From Deltaproteobacteria bacterium (GTDB taxonomy: Bacteria > Desulfobacterota > Desulfobacteria > Desulfobacterales > Desulfosalsimonadaceae): DNA of 41,070 nt. The notes under the pieces are model-generated. The model made no database searches. It worked only from the letters and a program-made list of their open reading frames with translations, and was not told the origin of the DNA. The translations under genes and the position numbers were made by a program. Below are positions 1-9,656 of the stretch, piece by piece; the stretch's first letter is position 1; each line of letters begins with the position of its first letter. Where the stretch lies: NCBI GenBank assembly GCA_013151835.1, contig JAADHK010000010.1, positions 1 through 41,070 on the forward strand, in the 5' to 3' direction.

Positions 1-1096
1 TCTTTTGTTCTTGTAACAAAGTTTAGCAATTGGCCCGCCGTAAAATGAAATAGAAAATGGTACTACACCTATCGTAGCACTGATTGAACCAAAACCACCA
101 AATTGAATCTGTCCACAACCACAGTAACCTGGCTCTCTTTCACTACCTGACAACATTTTTCCTTCGACATAAATACCAAAATCAAACTTAGATTTAAGAG
201 CAATCAACATTTTTTCTCTAAGTTTGGATTGAGGTACATACCGATCTATAATAGATCGTATCATCCCTGCTACGCTGAATTCATAGCGTAAGCTATCAGG
301 GATAAGAGTATCTCCAATGAAGTCCCAAGTTGCCCTTAAATCAAGTCCATAAGGATCAATTAAATTTATGGGGTTATTCAGAACATATGCATAGAGCTGT
401 ATGCCACCATGTTCCCCTGTGGGGTCCCTACTCAACCACCGCCCCAATTCCGGCTCAAGGTACCGGTAACCATAATATCCCAGCCCCGTCTCGTCATCCC
501 AATACTTCGTGCTGAACCGGAACGGATTCTCCCCGGCCTGCTCTCCTTCAGCCCGGACGACCTTCCCATAGGGATCATACTCGTAAGCGGCTGCAATACT
601 CCCATCCGCAGCCTTCACCACCTGCCCGACATTCCCGTTCCCGTCGTAGCAGAAATAGTATGTCAAAGAACCGCCTGCCCCGTCAACCTCGGCTACCAGC
701 CCGCCGATGCCTCCGGCTCCCTGCATGGATTGCGATAAATCCAGCCCCCACACAAAATACCGGCTCGTCTCGGTCGCGCCTTCCCGCTTTATCTCTTCGA
801 CCAGGTTCCAGCCGTCATAAACGAAGAGCCGTTCTTGTTCGAGCGTCCAGGCCCCGGCCGCGTAATCATACACGGCCTTCTTTACGCGACGCCCCAATTA
901 ATCATAACCGAACTCTATCTTCTTGTCGCCGGCCAGTGTTTACGGTGCCGGCGCTGGACAGAATCTCTTTGTTACGCTGTTTCGCTGGCCAATGGGGTCA
1001 TAGGCATAGCGCCGGGTTTCTGGGTCGACTTGGAGAAAAAGATCGCTCAGATCCGTGCGCTGACAGCGGTTCGAACCCGTAAACCCTTTTCCGGCG
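1..1096 (-). pseudogene. RHS repeat-associated core protein remnant, cut by window edge
   Basis: Reading the minus strand from about 1080 down to 1 gives RHS-type sequence: YAYDPIGQR near 1000, then YDGWNLVEE, YEYDPYGKV, the core signature NPFRFSTKYWDDETGLGYYGYRYL, and RWLSRDPTGE followed by NNPINLIDPYGL. After the core comes a variable tip rich in Gly and Cys that runs off the window at position 1. In this frame there are TAA codons at 898-900 and 940-942, and the segment around 925-960 matches the family only after a frame change, so the 5' part is broken. From 897 to 1 the frame is open but has no obvious start. RHS proteins are polymorphic-toxin carriers whose C-terminal tip differs between copies. 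Here it looks like a decaying orphan cassette directly behind the giant gene. The exact left limit of homology is unclear, and an intact promoterless tip cassette remains possible. Confidence 0.75.
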
Positions 1097-4000
1097 TTAT
1101 GCGCCCATATTTTTCCTTCGGGTCCGGAACACCGTCACCAGAAAAATCAGGAGAAAAAAGATGACGATGCTCCCGGACGTGAGCCATGCGCGAAAGGCAG
1201 GTGTCCGGGGCAGCGCAGAAAAATGCCGTTGGACGGAAAAATCCCCGCTGAATGACGACCCGTCGCGTATGACATTGATCAGGCAGCCGCCGGTTCCCAC
1301 GTTCGGGCCTTCATCCAGGCCGGACATGGGTAGCGGCGGGGTATCATCAGCACCGGCAATCGCGGCGTTCGGGCTCATCCACCGTTTTACTCCGGCTTCA
1401 ACGCCATGGAGCATGGCAAGGACGGTGACGGCCGGGTTATCCAGAAGACCGAGTCTGGCATCCGGAATAAAACGCAGCGAGACCTCTTCGCTCCTGGCCT
1501 TTACCCAGTAACCGGAATGGTCTTCGAGTGTAACGGTATCCGAAAAATACCTGCCCCGCTGCCAGCGCCACAGGCTGGTATTGATCCAGGGGTTCTTCGG
1601 ATTGTCTGCGGCAAGGCTTTCTATCGTACCGACGGATACGCCCTGGTGCAGCACCTCGACGGCGGCCCAGGCGTATTTCATTTTATTGGGCGGCGCGATC
1701 ATATTCCAGCCATTGCCGGATTCCGTTGAATAATCGAGCCGGACATCAACCGGAAGATTCAGGGTCACCGACACGCCTCTGGTTGAAATCTCCCGCCCCT
1801 GGCGAACCAGAACCCAGTAAGCCCGGCCCGGGATAAGGGGAACGCCGTCGGTGTATTGCTCATACGATCCGGTCCCGGGGTTGTAGGCGCCGAAACGAAA
1901 GTCTTCCAGGTTGTCGGGCATGGTGAAGACCTGGTCGGCCGCCTGATCGGAAAACCACTGGGTAAAGGAGATCATCCGGTAATCGGCCAGCCGGAGGCCC
2001 TCGGCAACCCGGATGGTCTGCGTATCGTATGCGCCAATGATGAAACGGCCGGGATCGGCCCAGGATATGCCGTTGCTGCCAATATCCGAATAGCCGGCCC
2101 GCCACTCATAGGCCAGGTTCGGGGCAAGGCCGCTTACGATTGATGCGGTCAGGTCCCCTTTGGTTTCACGATTCTCAGCCACGATATCCCGCGGCCGGTC
2201 CTGCCGCCATACCTGCCAGCGGCTATCTTGCTGCCCATCGCCCTCGGGATCATTGAAAACCCCGGCATCAAGTGTCACCTCTCCTTCGGGAAGCACCTTT
2301 CCGCTGACCGGCGAGGTCAGCGCAGGCGGCTCGGGCGCAAGATTTTCAGCAAGATCAGCATCCAGGATCAAAAGGAAGATCGGCTCGGGCTGAATACCGT
2401 CATATAACGGGTCGTTGCTTTGAACACTAAGCCCGATAATGTTCAGGCTGTCGGTTTCGGAAATATTGTCGACAACGGCCTCGATCTCCAGGGTTTGCGG
2501 CTGGAACCAGTCATCGGCCGTGAATATCAGGCGCGTTTTATCCGGGGCGACCTCCTGGTCCGCCTCAATGGCAATGGTGACCGGCGCAACGGGCTGGCCG
2601 GCCAGGACAAACTCATAGGATATACGGTTTCCCTCGCGGACCGGGACGGCGATTACCGGGGACGGCCGCCAGGCGGAAACATTGTCCGTGCCGGTCAGCG
2701 CGCCGTTATTTCCATTTCCTGAGACATCGTGTGCCGTAATGCCTTCGCCTTCATTAAAATCCCAGTACCCGACCAGGTTTTCATAAAATGGATGGGCCGG
2801 GTCAATGGCCCGGTGCATCCAGCCGGAAATGGCTGCCTGATCAAGCGCCGTATTCCACAGGCTCACCTCGTCGATCAGGCCGTGCAGATACATATTATCC
2901 CCGGAATCGGCCCCGATATAAAGGCTCTGGGAGCTTACGGAGATGCTCCCGGAAACTGCCCGTCTTGCCGCCAGCGCCCCGTTGAGATACAAAAACATGG
3001 TATTGCCGTCGAATACACCCGCAGCATGCTGCCATTGATCGGAAGGGATGGTCGATTCCGAACTCAGGCAGTACTGCCGGTCTCCATCAATAAAAACGCA
3101 GAATTCCAGGTTTCCGTTTTCCAGCCAGAGGCCGTACCGGCCCCATGTTCCGGGCCCGTCCTTTTGAACAATGGCCCCGTTTTCGCCGGTCCGGCCGTCA
3201 TACCTGAACCATGCCGTCAGGGTCAGGGCGGAACTGATATCCAGAGCCGCCGAATCCCCGACGATGACGCCGTCGTCGACGCCGTCAAGGGCAAGCGCGG
3301 TTGTCCATTCGTCCGTGTGGACGAGGACATCCGCAATGGCGAACCGGGTCTCTTCCACCGCCAGATCATCGTCATCGCTGGAATCCGTTATATAGGTTTC
3401 CACGCGGGCCTCGTTACGGCCAAGCTCCACGGCTTGGGCCGTAACACCAATGTTAATCGTAACGGACGCACCGCGTTCAAGAACACCGAGATCACAGACA
3501 ACCACCCTGTCGGATTCCACGCATGTCCCCCGGGAAGCATCAACAGAATCAAAACCCGCCCCGGCCGGCAGGGTATCGGTCACTTTCACCCGGGTCGCGG
3601 GGTCGCCCTGGTTGGTCACGGTGAGGGTATACGTGAAGCTCTCCCCCACCAGGACCGGATCGGCATCGTCAACCGACGAAATGCCCACCCCGGCGACCGG
3701 ATCGGCGTAAATCACCAGCCGGTCATCGTCCTCCTGGGCAATAAAAAGATCGCCGGCGGCGTTGATATAGATGCCGGAGGGCCAGTCCATGGTATACGCA
3801 TTCCGCTGGCCGTCGCCATGATCTTCGCCGGTGATAAAACTCGTCTGCCCCAGGACCGTAACCGCCCCCTCGCCGTCGGTGATGCCGTCGGCCGTGTTGT
3901 ATGCCACGACCCGGTTATTGCGGCTGTCCACCACCCATAGAAGGCCCCGCATGGCGTCGTACGACACATCCTGGGGATAGGAAAGGCCGTCGCGGGTGGT

Positions 4001-7000
4001 GCGGGGCAAGGTTGTATCGAAATCAGCCTGACCCAGGACATGAACGGCCGCCTCGCCGTCAACAATGCCGTCGGACAGGTCAAAAACCATGACCCGGTTG
4101 GCGACATAATTACTGCTGCTCCCGCTGTCCACCACGTAGAGGATCCCAGAGGCATCATCAAAGTCAAGGCCGAAAGGCTGGGACAGGGTTTCTTGGTCAG
4201 GCGTCATATCCCAGGAGGTAAAGGACGAGGAGCCCAGCACATGATCGGCGGGCTCATAGGTGGTCACCCCGTCGCCGATATTAAAGAGCATCACCCGTGT
4301 ATGGCCCTTGTCGGCCACAAAGAGGTACCGTTTGCCCGCATCCGGCCCGGATTGAATCGTCCCTGTGTCCATGCGCCTGGGAAGGAAAACAGTCCTCTGG
4401 GAAATACCTGATGTATCGCTTGTAAAATCCGGCTGGCCAAGAACAAATGATGCGGCCATGCCGCTGGCGATCCCGGAAGACAGGTCAAAAACCAGGATAC
4501 GGTTGTTGCCGCTGTCCGCCACAAAGAGGTATTCGGTTTCATCATCAAAAGCGACACCGATGGGCTGATGCATGCCGGTTACGGTCGTATCCTCCTGCTC
4601 GTGTTCGAAATCGGCCTGGCCGAGGACGAAATCGGCCTTCAGATCAAGGGGAACCCCGTTGACATCGCTTTCATAGGCCAGCACCCGATTATTGGCCGCA
4701 CCGGCAACAAAGAGAAAAGGCGCTCCGGCGGCAATGCCGACAACAGCGTCGCGGGGTTCTTCAAGCCCCACGGAGTTAACGTCATCGTTTCCCGCTGCGT
4801 CAAAGACCGGATGTATGGCGGCAGCGCTGCCCGAATACCAGTCGGTCTGCCCCGCCAGGTCGAAGGCCGGCGGGCCGAAATCGCTATTGCCGATTGCTGA
4901 CGTCAGGTCGGCGATATCATAAAAGGCCACACGATTGTACTGGTTGTCTGAGATCATCAATTTTGAACCGGCGACGGCAATCCCCCAGGGATCGGCTGCG
5001 CCGGACGCGGTTAGCGTGTTGCCCGTGGATGTAAAATCCGGCTTTCCGAAGACAAATACAGCCGTAGTGTTAAACTGGGACAGCCCGGTCAGGTCATAGA
5101 CAAGGGTACGGTCATTGTTTTCATCAACCGCAAAGAGGTAATCCCCTGACACCGCCAGGTAGCGGGTGTCGGAAAGGGTATTGGCATCAGCGGAGCCGCC
5201 CTGGTTGCCTGATTTCCCGTTAAATGCAGCCTGGCCAATCACAAGGACGGCTTCCAGCCCCGCCGTAGTCGCTGCCAGGCCGGACGCTTCTTCGCCCAGG
5301 TCAAAACCCATGATACGGTCATTGTATCGGTCGCCCACAAAAAGGAGGGTGTTGCTGACGGCAAGTCCGTAAGGATCATCCAGGGTCGCCGCAGATGCAC
5401 TGCCGCAACTATTGGAAGACCGGGTCTTAAAATCGGGCTGGCCGATCACATAGTCCGCCGCCTGGCCCGAGGAAAGGCCGGCGATGCCGTTGCCGACATT
5501 CCAGCCCAGCACCCGGTTATTGTCGGTGTCTGCCACCAGCAGCAGAGGGGTTGTGCCGATGTCGGCCATTATCACGTTTACCGGCATGTTCAGGGTGGTG
5601 GCGTCAACTTCGGCCGGGCTGCACCCGTAATCAATACCGCTCCGATTGGCCTGATCCCCGGTGAAATCGGCCTGTCCCAGAACAATGTCCGCAGCCATGC
5701 CGTCAACAATTCCCGTGGTGATATCATAAATCAATACCCGGTGGTTGCCGGTATCCGCCACAAAAAGCCATAGCCGGGGGCCCTCGTCATAAAAGGCGAC
5801 CCCTTCGGGCGCATCCAGCGTTTCGGGCCCCGGGTCATGGTTCCGGTCCCCGTCTTCATGATCAAAGTCGGGCTGGCCGAGAACATGGGCTGCCCGGTGG
5901 TCGGCGATATTGTTGGCGCTGTCCAGATCAAAGACCAGAATGCGGTTGTTGCCGGTATCGGCCACAAAAAGGCGATGGTTTACCGGATCTGCGGCAATGC
6001 CTTCGGGATTTTCAAGGCCGGTGGGGCCAACATCGTTGCTGCCGCCGCTGGTGTATTGGCCGTTGGCAATGTCAACGCCCTGGTTGTCCGTCTGCCCTAA
6101 CATGGCAAGCACCGCCATGCCCGAGCCGGGGATAACCGGATCGCTGTTGAAAACCGATTCGGCGCTGTCGATGACCCCGTCGCCGTCCGTATCCGTCCGG
6201 TTGGGGTCCGTACCCAGGGTCACATCGGCGCCGTCCGACAGGCCGTCATCATCGGTATCGGGATCATAGGCAAGGGTCGAAAGGGTATGGACCTCTTCAC
6301 CATCGCCCAGGCCGTCGCCGTCCGTATCCGCATTGCCCGGCAATGCGTGATTCAGGTATTCGTCAAGGTTGTTCAGGCCGTCTTCGTCCGGATCGAGAAG
6401 CGAATCATCTTCGCCGACCACAAGGCCGTTTACGCTCTCCCATCCATCCGCCATGCCGTCATTGTCGGTATCGGGCAGGCTGAACAGAAACGACCGGCGA
6501 TGAAGATCATAGACCGGTCCGTAGTTAAAGGAAATATCCAGGTAATTTTCGTCGTCGTCACTGGAAATTCCCGAGCCCGAGTCATCACATCCTTCGCACT
6601 CAAAAAGCCGGTAGTCGATCCTCAACGTGCCGTCCCTGAAGATGACCACCTCGAAATTATTCAGGTTGCCGCTGTCCTCCTCATCATAGGTCTCGGTGTC
6701 CCATTCGATGACCACCCGTTCGGGGTTATTTTTGTGCTGAATCCGGAACTCATCCTCAAAATCGGAAGACAGGTCCGTATTCCAGGCCGATATGACCGGG
6801 CCGTAACCTTCGTCAGGAAGATCGATATCGTGCTCGGAGCCATCGTGCGCAAACCAGGTGTTGCCGTTGGAGTCGACGGTGACCTGCTCATAGGAGACGC
6901 CGTAGAAATAGACCGGCCAGGGGAGCGTGTAGGAAAACGAGGCCTCATCCCCGGAACCGGACATCTCGGCCATATCCACCCCGTCCCAGGCAAAAGACTC

Positions 7001-9259
7001 CGAAGCCAGCGTATAATTAACATCCGTAAGAGTGGGCAGGCCGGACCGGGAAGGATTCCATCCATTTATATATTCGTCAAGGTTGTCGTGCCCGTCAGCA
7101 TCTTCGTCTCCGGACGGTGTCATCTCCCGGGGATCGCCGGCATATTGCATTTCCCACCCATCCGGCAGGCCGTCGCTGTCGCTGTCCAGAAATTCATCCG
7201 CGCCCATGTCGGGACCGGCGTCCGCCGGCCGGGCTTCACCCTCGAAGTCATCCGCAGGAGCGGTAAGCGCGTCACCCGTGTCCCGGCAGGGAGAGGCGGA
7301 CTGAAGGTGTCCGTCCGGGACAAGCAGGGGATCGACCGCAAGGTTGTTGCCCCTGTCGATATAATTTCCGGACCCGGTGATGGATAAGGCACCGATGTCG
7401 GATGCCGCGACGCTGACCGTCCCGGATTCGGCATGGACATCATCCACGCCGCTGTTCCAGATGATAACGCCGTCGAGGTTCACCGTCAGCCCGATTTGAT
7501 TGTTGTAATCATAGGCGATTATGCCGTTTTTATGGTTTCCGGAAATAGTCGAGCTGCTGATATTGACGGCAGCCGAATCAATATACCCGTTGAATGATCC
7601 GCCGGTGACGGTAACGCCGTCCCCGTGGTTGCGGCAGATCTTTGAATTGATAATCAAGGCCGACGGGCTGAATGAATCACCATCGGCGTTATTATCATAG
7701 AAATATATCCGCACGCCGTGATTGTCATTCTCTTCGACAATGCTCCTTTCCAGGAGGAAAGGATATGCCCCGTCATTGCTGGTGTAGGACAGGCCGGAAC
7801 GGTTTGATGCGATACGGGAATCAATGGCGGTAAAGGGCGCGTTTTCGATCCAAACCCCCGTATCCTGGTTATTGGTCACCTTGCCATGCTGCATGACAAG
7901 TTGGGACTCCGCCTTGATTCCATTGATATTATAGGTAAATATATCATCCACGCTCTCCGTCATAACGCCGCCGGAAAGACTCAGCCCTACATTGTTCCAT
8001 GTGCTGTTGTTCCCGGTGTAGCGGTTGTTGTGGGAAAAAACATGGGTCTGATTGTTTGCAAAAACCCTCATCCCGTCCGTACCTCCGGTAAAGGTAAGGG
8101 TATCGACCGTCAGTTCCAGGCCCAGGGTGAGCGTATTGACCACGTCAAGACAGGCGCCCGTTCCCTTGCCGTTGATGGCAGTCAGGCTCCCGTCGGTGGA
8201 CCTTCCGGTAAATGCGGCGTCCCATCCTCCCTCGATCCTCAGCTCATATGGAGGGATGGGAACCTCGGTGCTCACGGTTACATTTTCCATGTACACGCCC
8301 CGGGCCACATGAATGGCGGTGGCATAAGAGGCCATGTCAACCGCCGCCTGGATGGTACGATAGGGGGCTTCCATCGTCCCGTCCCATAGCGGGCCGATGG
8401 AATTGCCGACATTCACATAGAGATGTTTTCGGACATTGACGGTTTGAGCAGAGGCGTTGTTTCCGCTGTCCGGATCATATTGGTCGCTTATGAGCCCGTT
8501 TACCGCCGGCTCGATGATCGCACCGCCGGACCCGCTGTCGACCCGGGCCGTCACCCGCAGGGACGTGGATGCCCCGTTCGTCAGAAGCCCGGCCGTCCAG
8601 CGCCCGGAAGATTCGTCATAGGTCCCGCCGGCGTCATCGGATTGATAAGTCAGCCCGTCGGGCAGGATAAAGTCAAGCGCTGCGCCGGTGGCGTCATCGG
8701 GTCCGCCGTTGGCAGCCGTCACCATAAAGACAATCGTGTCGCCCGCCTCGGGAACAGGTTGATCCACGTTCAGCGTCACACCGAGATCTGCGATCGCCTG
8801 TCCCTGGCCCGTCAAGGGGAGTGACAGGGTCGGGGTGCCGGGGCCATCAGAGACAATATCGAGTGAGGCGCCCAGACTGCCTGCGACGGCCGGTGAAAAA
8901 TCGACATTAATCCCGCAGTCGGCAGCGGGCGAAAGGACAGCGCCCGAACAGGTATCCGACAGGATCGAATAGTCGGGCGCGTGGCCGCCGCCGAGCAAAA
9001 CGACGGAAATGGCCAGATCGGCCGCCCCCGCGTTGGTAATTGTCACCGTTTGCGGCGCAGTGGTCGCTCCACGGGGGACAAGACCGAAATCAAGCGCTGC
9101 GGGCACAGCCAAGATATTCGGATCAACACCTCCGTCAGCCATGCCATCAACAGCCGTTAACAGTAGAATCAGGATAATAAGCACGGTTTTGCGGATCAGC
9201 CGTTTACCCGAAAATATGGAACTATTCTTTTTCCTGTGGGATTTTTTTTTCTCAGACAT
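1097..9259 (-). CDS. Giant secreted multidomain NHL-repeat surface protein with C-terminal anchor
   Basis: This is a 2720-residue protein, start ATG at 9259 with GAGGG about 8 nt upstream. Order of parts (approximate residues): basic N-terminus plus hydrophobic signal 1-42; ASPM/SPD-2/Hydin-like Ig domain 49-155; DUF11-type repeat 157-276; right-handed beta-helix 278-690; Asp-rich thrombospondin-3/EF-hand-like repeat 690-730; nidogen-like domain 745-927; further TSP3 repeats (DTDGDGLGDGEE type) 927-1042; a long NHL beta-propeller stretch 1050-1857 with about twelve LGQxDF units each followed by LFVADTGNNR; second DUF11 domain about 1857-1965; LamG/concanavalin-like domain 1985-2190; Ig/Fn3-like region 2310-2410; near 2657 a GGC motif; then a hydrophobic helix and RTRRKN tail. 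The Asp-rich repeats should bind calcium. The GGC-plus-helix-plus-basic end resembles sortase-like CTERM signals (inference). Likely cell-surface or adhesive role; no enzymatic motif seen. Confidence 0.9.
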   Translation of the reverse strand: MSEKKKSHRKKNSSIFSGKRLIRKTVLIILILLLTAVDGMADGGVDPNILAVPAALDFGLVPRGATTAPQTVTITNAGAADLAISVVLLGGGHAPDYSILSDTCSGAVLSPAADCGINVDFSPAVAGSLGASLDIVSDGPGTPTLSLPLTGQGQAIADLGVTLNVDQPVPEAGDTIVFMVTAANGGPDDATGAALDFILPDGLTYQSDDAGGTYDESSGRWTAGLLTNGASTSLRVTARVDSGSGGAIIEPAVNGLISDQYDPDSGNNASAQTVNVRKHLYVNVGNSIGPLWDGTMEAPYRTIQAAVDMASYATAIHVARGVYMENVTVSTEVPIPPYELRIEGGWDAAFTGRSTDGSLTAINGKGTGACLDVVNTLTLGLELTVDTLTFTGGTDGMRVFANNQTHVFSHNNRYTGNNSTWNNVGLSLSGGVMTESVDDIFTYNINGIKAESQLVMQHGKVTNNQDTGVWIENAPFTAIDSRIASNRSGLSYTSNDGAYPFLLERSIVEENDNHGVRIYFYDNNADGDSFSPSALIINSKICRNHGDGVTVTGGSFNGYIDSAAVNISSSTISGNHKNGIIAYDYNNQIGLTVNLDGVIIWNSGVDDVHAESGTVSVAASDIGALSITGSGNYIDRGNNLAVDPLLVPDGHLQSASPCRDTGDALTAPADDFEGEARPADAGPDMGADEFLDSDSDGLPDGWEMQYAGDPREMTPSGDEDADGHDNLDEYINGWNPSRSGLPTLTDVNYTLASESFAWDGVDMAEMSGSGDEASFSYTLPWPVYFYGVSYEQVTVDSNGNTWFAHDGSEHDIDLPDEGYGPVISAWNTDLSSDFEDEFRIQHKNNPERVVIEWDTETYDEEDSGNLNNFEVVIFRDGTLRIDYRLFECEGCDDSGSGISSDDDENYLDISFNYGPVYDLHRRSFLFSLPDTDNDGMADGWESVNGLVVGEDDSLLDPDEDGLNNLDEYLNHALPGNADTDGDGLGDGEEVHTLSTLAYDPDTDDDGLSDGADVTLGTDPNRTDTDGDGVIDSAESVFNSDPVIPGSGMAVLAMLGQTDNQGVDIANGQYTSGGSNDVGPTGLENPEGIAADPVNHRLFVADTGNNRILVFDLDSANNIADHRAAHVLGQPDFDHEDGDRNHDPGPETLDAPEGVAFYDEGPRLWLFVADTGNHRVLIYDITTGIVDGMAADIVLGQADFTGDQANRSGIDYGCSPAEVDATTLNMPVNVIMADIGTTPLLLVADTDNNRVLGWNVGNGIAGLSSGQAADYVIGQPDFKTRSSNSCGSASAATLDDPYGLAVSNTLLFVGDRYNDRIMGFDLGEEASGLAATTAGLEAVLVIGQAAFNGKSGNQGGSADANTLSDTRYLAVSGDYLFAVDENNDRTLVYDLTGLSQFNTTAVFVFGKPDFTSTGNTLTASGAADPWGIAVAGSKLMISDNQYNRVAFYDIADLTSAIGNSDFGPPAFDLAGQTDWYSGSAAAIHPVFDAAGNDDVNSVGLEEPRDAVVGIAAGAPFLFVAGAANNRVLAYESDVNGVPLDLKADFVLGQADFEHEQEDTTVTGMHQPIGVAFDDETEYLFVADSGNNRILVFDLSSGIASGMAASFVLGQPDFTSDTSGISQRTVFLPRRMDTGTIQSGPDAGKRYLFVADKGHTRVMLFNIGDGVTTYEPADHVLGSSSFTSWDMTPDQETLSQPFGLDFDDASGILYVVDSGSSSNYVANRVMVFDLSDGIVDGEAAVHVLGQADFDTTLPRTTRDGLSYPQDVSYDAMRGLLWVVDSRNNRVVAYNTADGITDGEGAVTVLGQTSFITGEDHGDGQRNAYTMDWPSGIYINAAGDLFIAQEDDDRLVIYADPVAGVGISSVDDADPVLVGESFTYTLTVTNQGDPATRVKVTDTLPAGAGFDSVDASRGTCVESDRVVVCDLGVLERGASVTINIGVTAQAVELGRNEARVETYITDSSDDDDLAVEETRFAIADVLVHTDEWTTALALDGVDDGVIVGDSAALDISSALTLTAWFRYDGRTGENGAIVQKDGPGTWGRYGLWLENGNLEFCVFIDGDRQYCLSSESTIPSDQWQHAAGVFDGNTMFLYLNGALAARRAVSGSISVSSQSLYIGADSGDNMYLHGLIDEVSLWNTALDQAAISGWMHRAIDPAHPFYENLVGYWDFNEGEGITAHDVSGNGNNGALTGTDNVSAWRPSPVIAVPVREGNRISYEFVLAGQPVAPVTIAIEADQEVAPDKTRLIFTADDWFQPQTLEIEAVVDNISETDSLNIIGLSVQSNDPLYDGIQPEPIFLLILDADLAENLAPEPPALTSPVSGKVLPEGEVTLDAGVFNDPEGDGQQDSRWQVWRQDRPRDIVAENRETKGDLTASIVSGLAPNLAYEWRAGYSDIGSNGISWADPGRFIIGAYDTQTIRVAEGLRLADYRMISFTQWFSDQAADQVFTMPDNLEDFRFGAYNPGTGSYEQYTDGVPLIPGRAYWVLVRQGREISTRGVSVTLNLPVDVRLDYSTESGNGWNMIAPPNKMKYAWAAVEVLHQGVSVGTIESLAADNPKNPWINTSLWRWQRGRYFSDTVTLEDHSGYWVKARSEEVSLRFIPDARLGLLDNPAVTVLAMLHGVEAGVKRWMSPNAAIAGADDTPPLPMSGLDEGPNVGTGGCLINVIRDGSSFSGDFSVQRHFSALPRTPAFRAWLTSGSIVIFFLLIFLVTVFRTRRKNMGA

Positions 9260-9346
9260 GCGAGACCCTCGCCCATGAAGAGGTTTAAGATGAAATATAG
9301 CGAGAACTCATAATAAAAGAAATTTCCACAAAAGAAAAGCAGATAC

Positions 9347-9528
9347 AAAATATTCTTGACTAGTAAAAAGTCTATCAACCCGTTAAAGATGGCTAAGTTA
9401 AAAGTTCCATATACAAGGCGTAGTGGTGTCGCGAAAGCGGAGGCATGCATATAGTATTCCGAGCATTTCGTGACCCGCTACAACGCAGTAGATGGGACTT
9501 TTTACGATGCCATCAAAATATTCTTGAC
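9347..9528. repeat. Family A palindromic element copy A1 with 14-bp flanking direct repeats
   Basis: The unit 9361-9514 (154 bp) begins TAGTAAAAAGTC and ends GACTTTTTACGATGCCATC, so its ends are inverted. Inside, GCGTAGTGG-TGTCGCGAAA pairs with TTTCGTGAC-CCGCTACAACGC. The same sequence occurs at 11968-12125 (inverted), 24643-24788 and 28894-29058. It is flanked by a perfect 14-bp direct repeat AAAATATTCTTGAC at 9347-9360 and 9515-9528, which looks like a target-site duplication. No open reading frame is inside, so it is non-autonomous (MITE- or REP/BIME-like). Confidence 0.85.
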
Positions 9529-9552
9529 ATAAACAGCCTTATTGTTTAAATT
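9524..9552 (+). promoter_or_regulatory. Candidate sigma-70 promoter for the acyl-CoA dehydrogenase pair
   Basis: TTGACA at 9524-9529, 17-nt spacer, TAAATT at 9547-9552. The -35 box overlaps the right-hand direct repeat flanking element A1, so the insertion appears to have duplicated part of the promoter region without separating the box from its gene. The -10 box is only a 4/6 match. Confidence 0.4.
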
Positions 9553-9656
9553 TTATCCATCATTTGCTGGAAGCGCATCTTTATACTTTATGATGGGAAG
9601 TATTGCTCCTGGCGTTCATCCAAAATCATCCCGAAAATCATCCCCTGGAGGAATAC

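Noticed and set aside
1062-1085. A tRNA T-arm-like sequence (GGTTCGAACC)
   Set aside because: The flanking bases do not form a five-pair stem on either strand and there is no acceptor or anticodon arm; it is a chance palindrome in the RHS remnant.
2729-3940. A 403-codon plus-strand frame inside the giant surface gene
   Set aside because: The opposite strand carries recognisable LamG, DUF11 and NHL domains throughout; the plus frame shows no domain.
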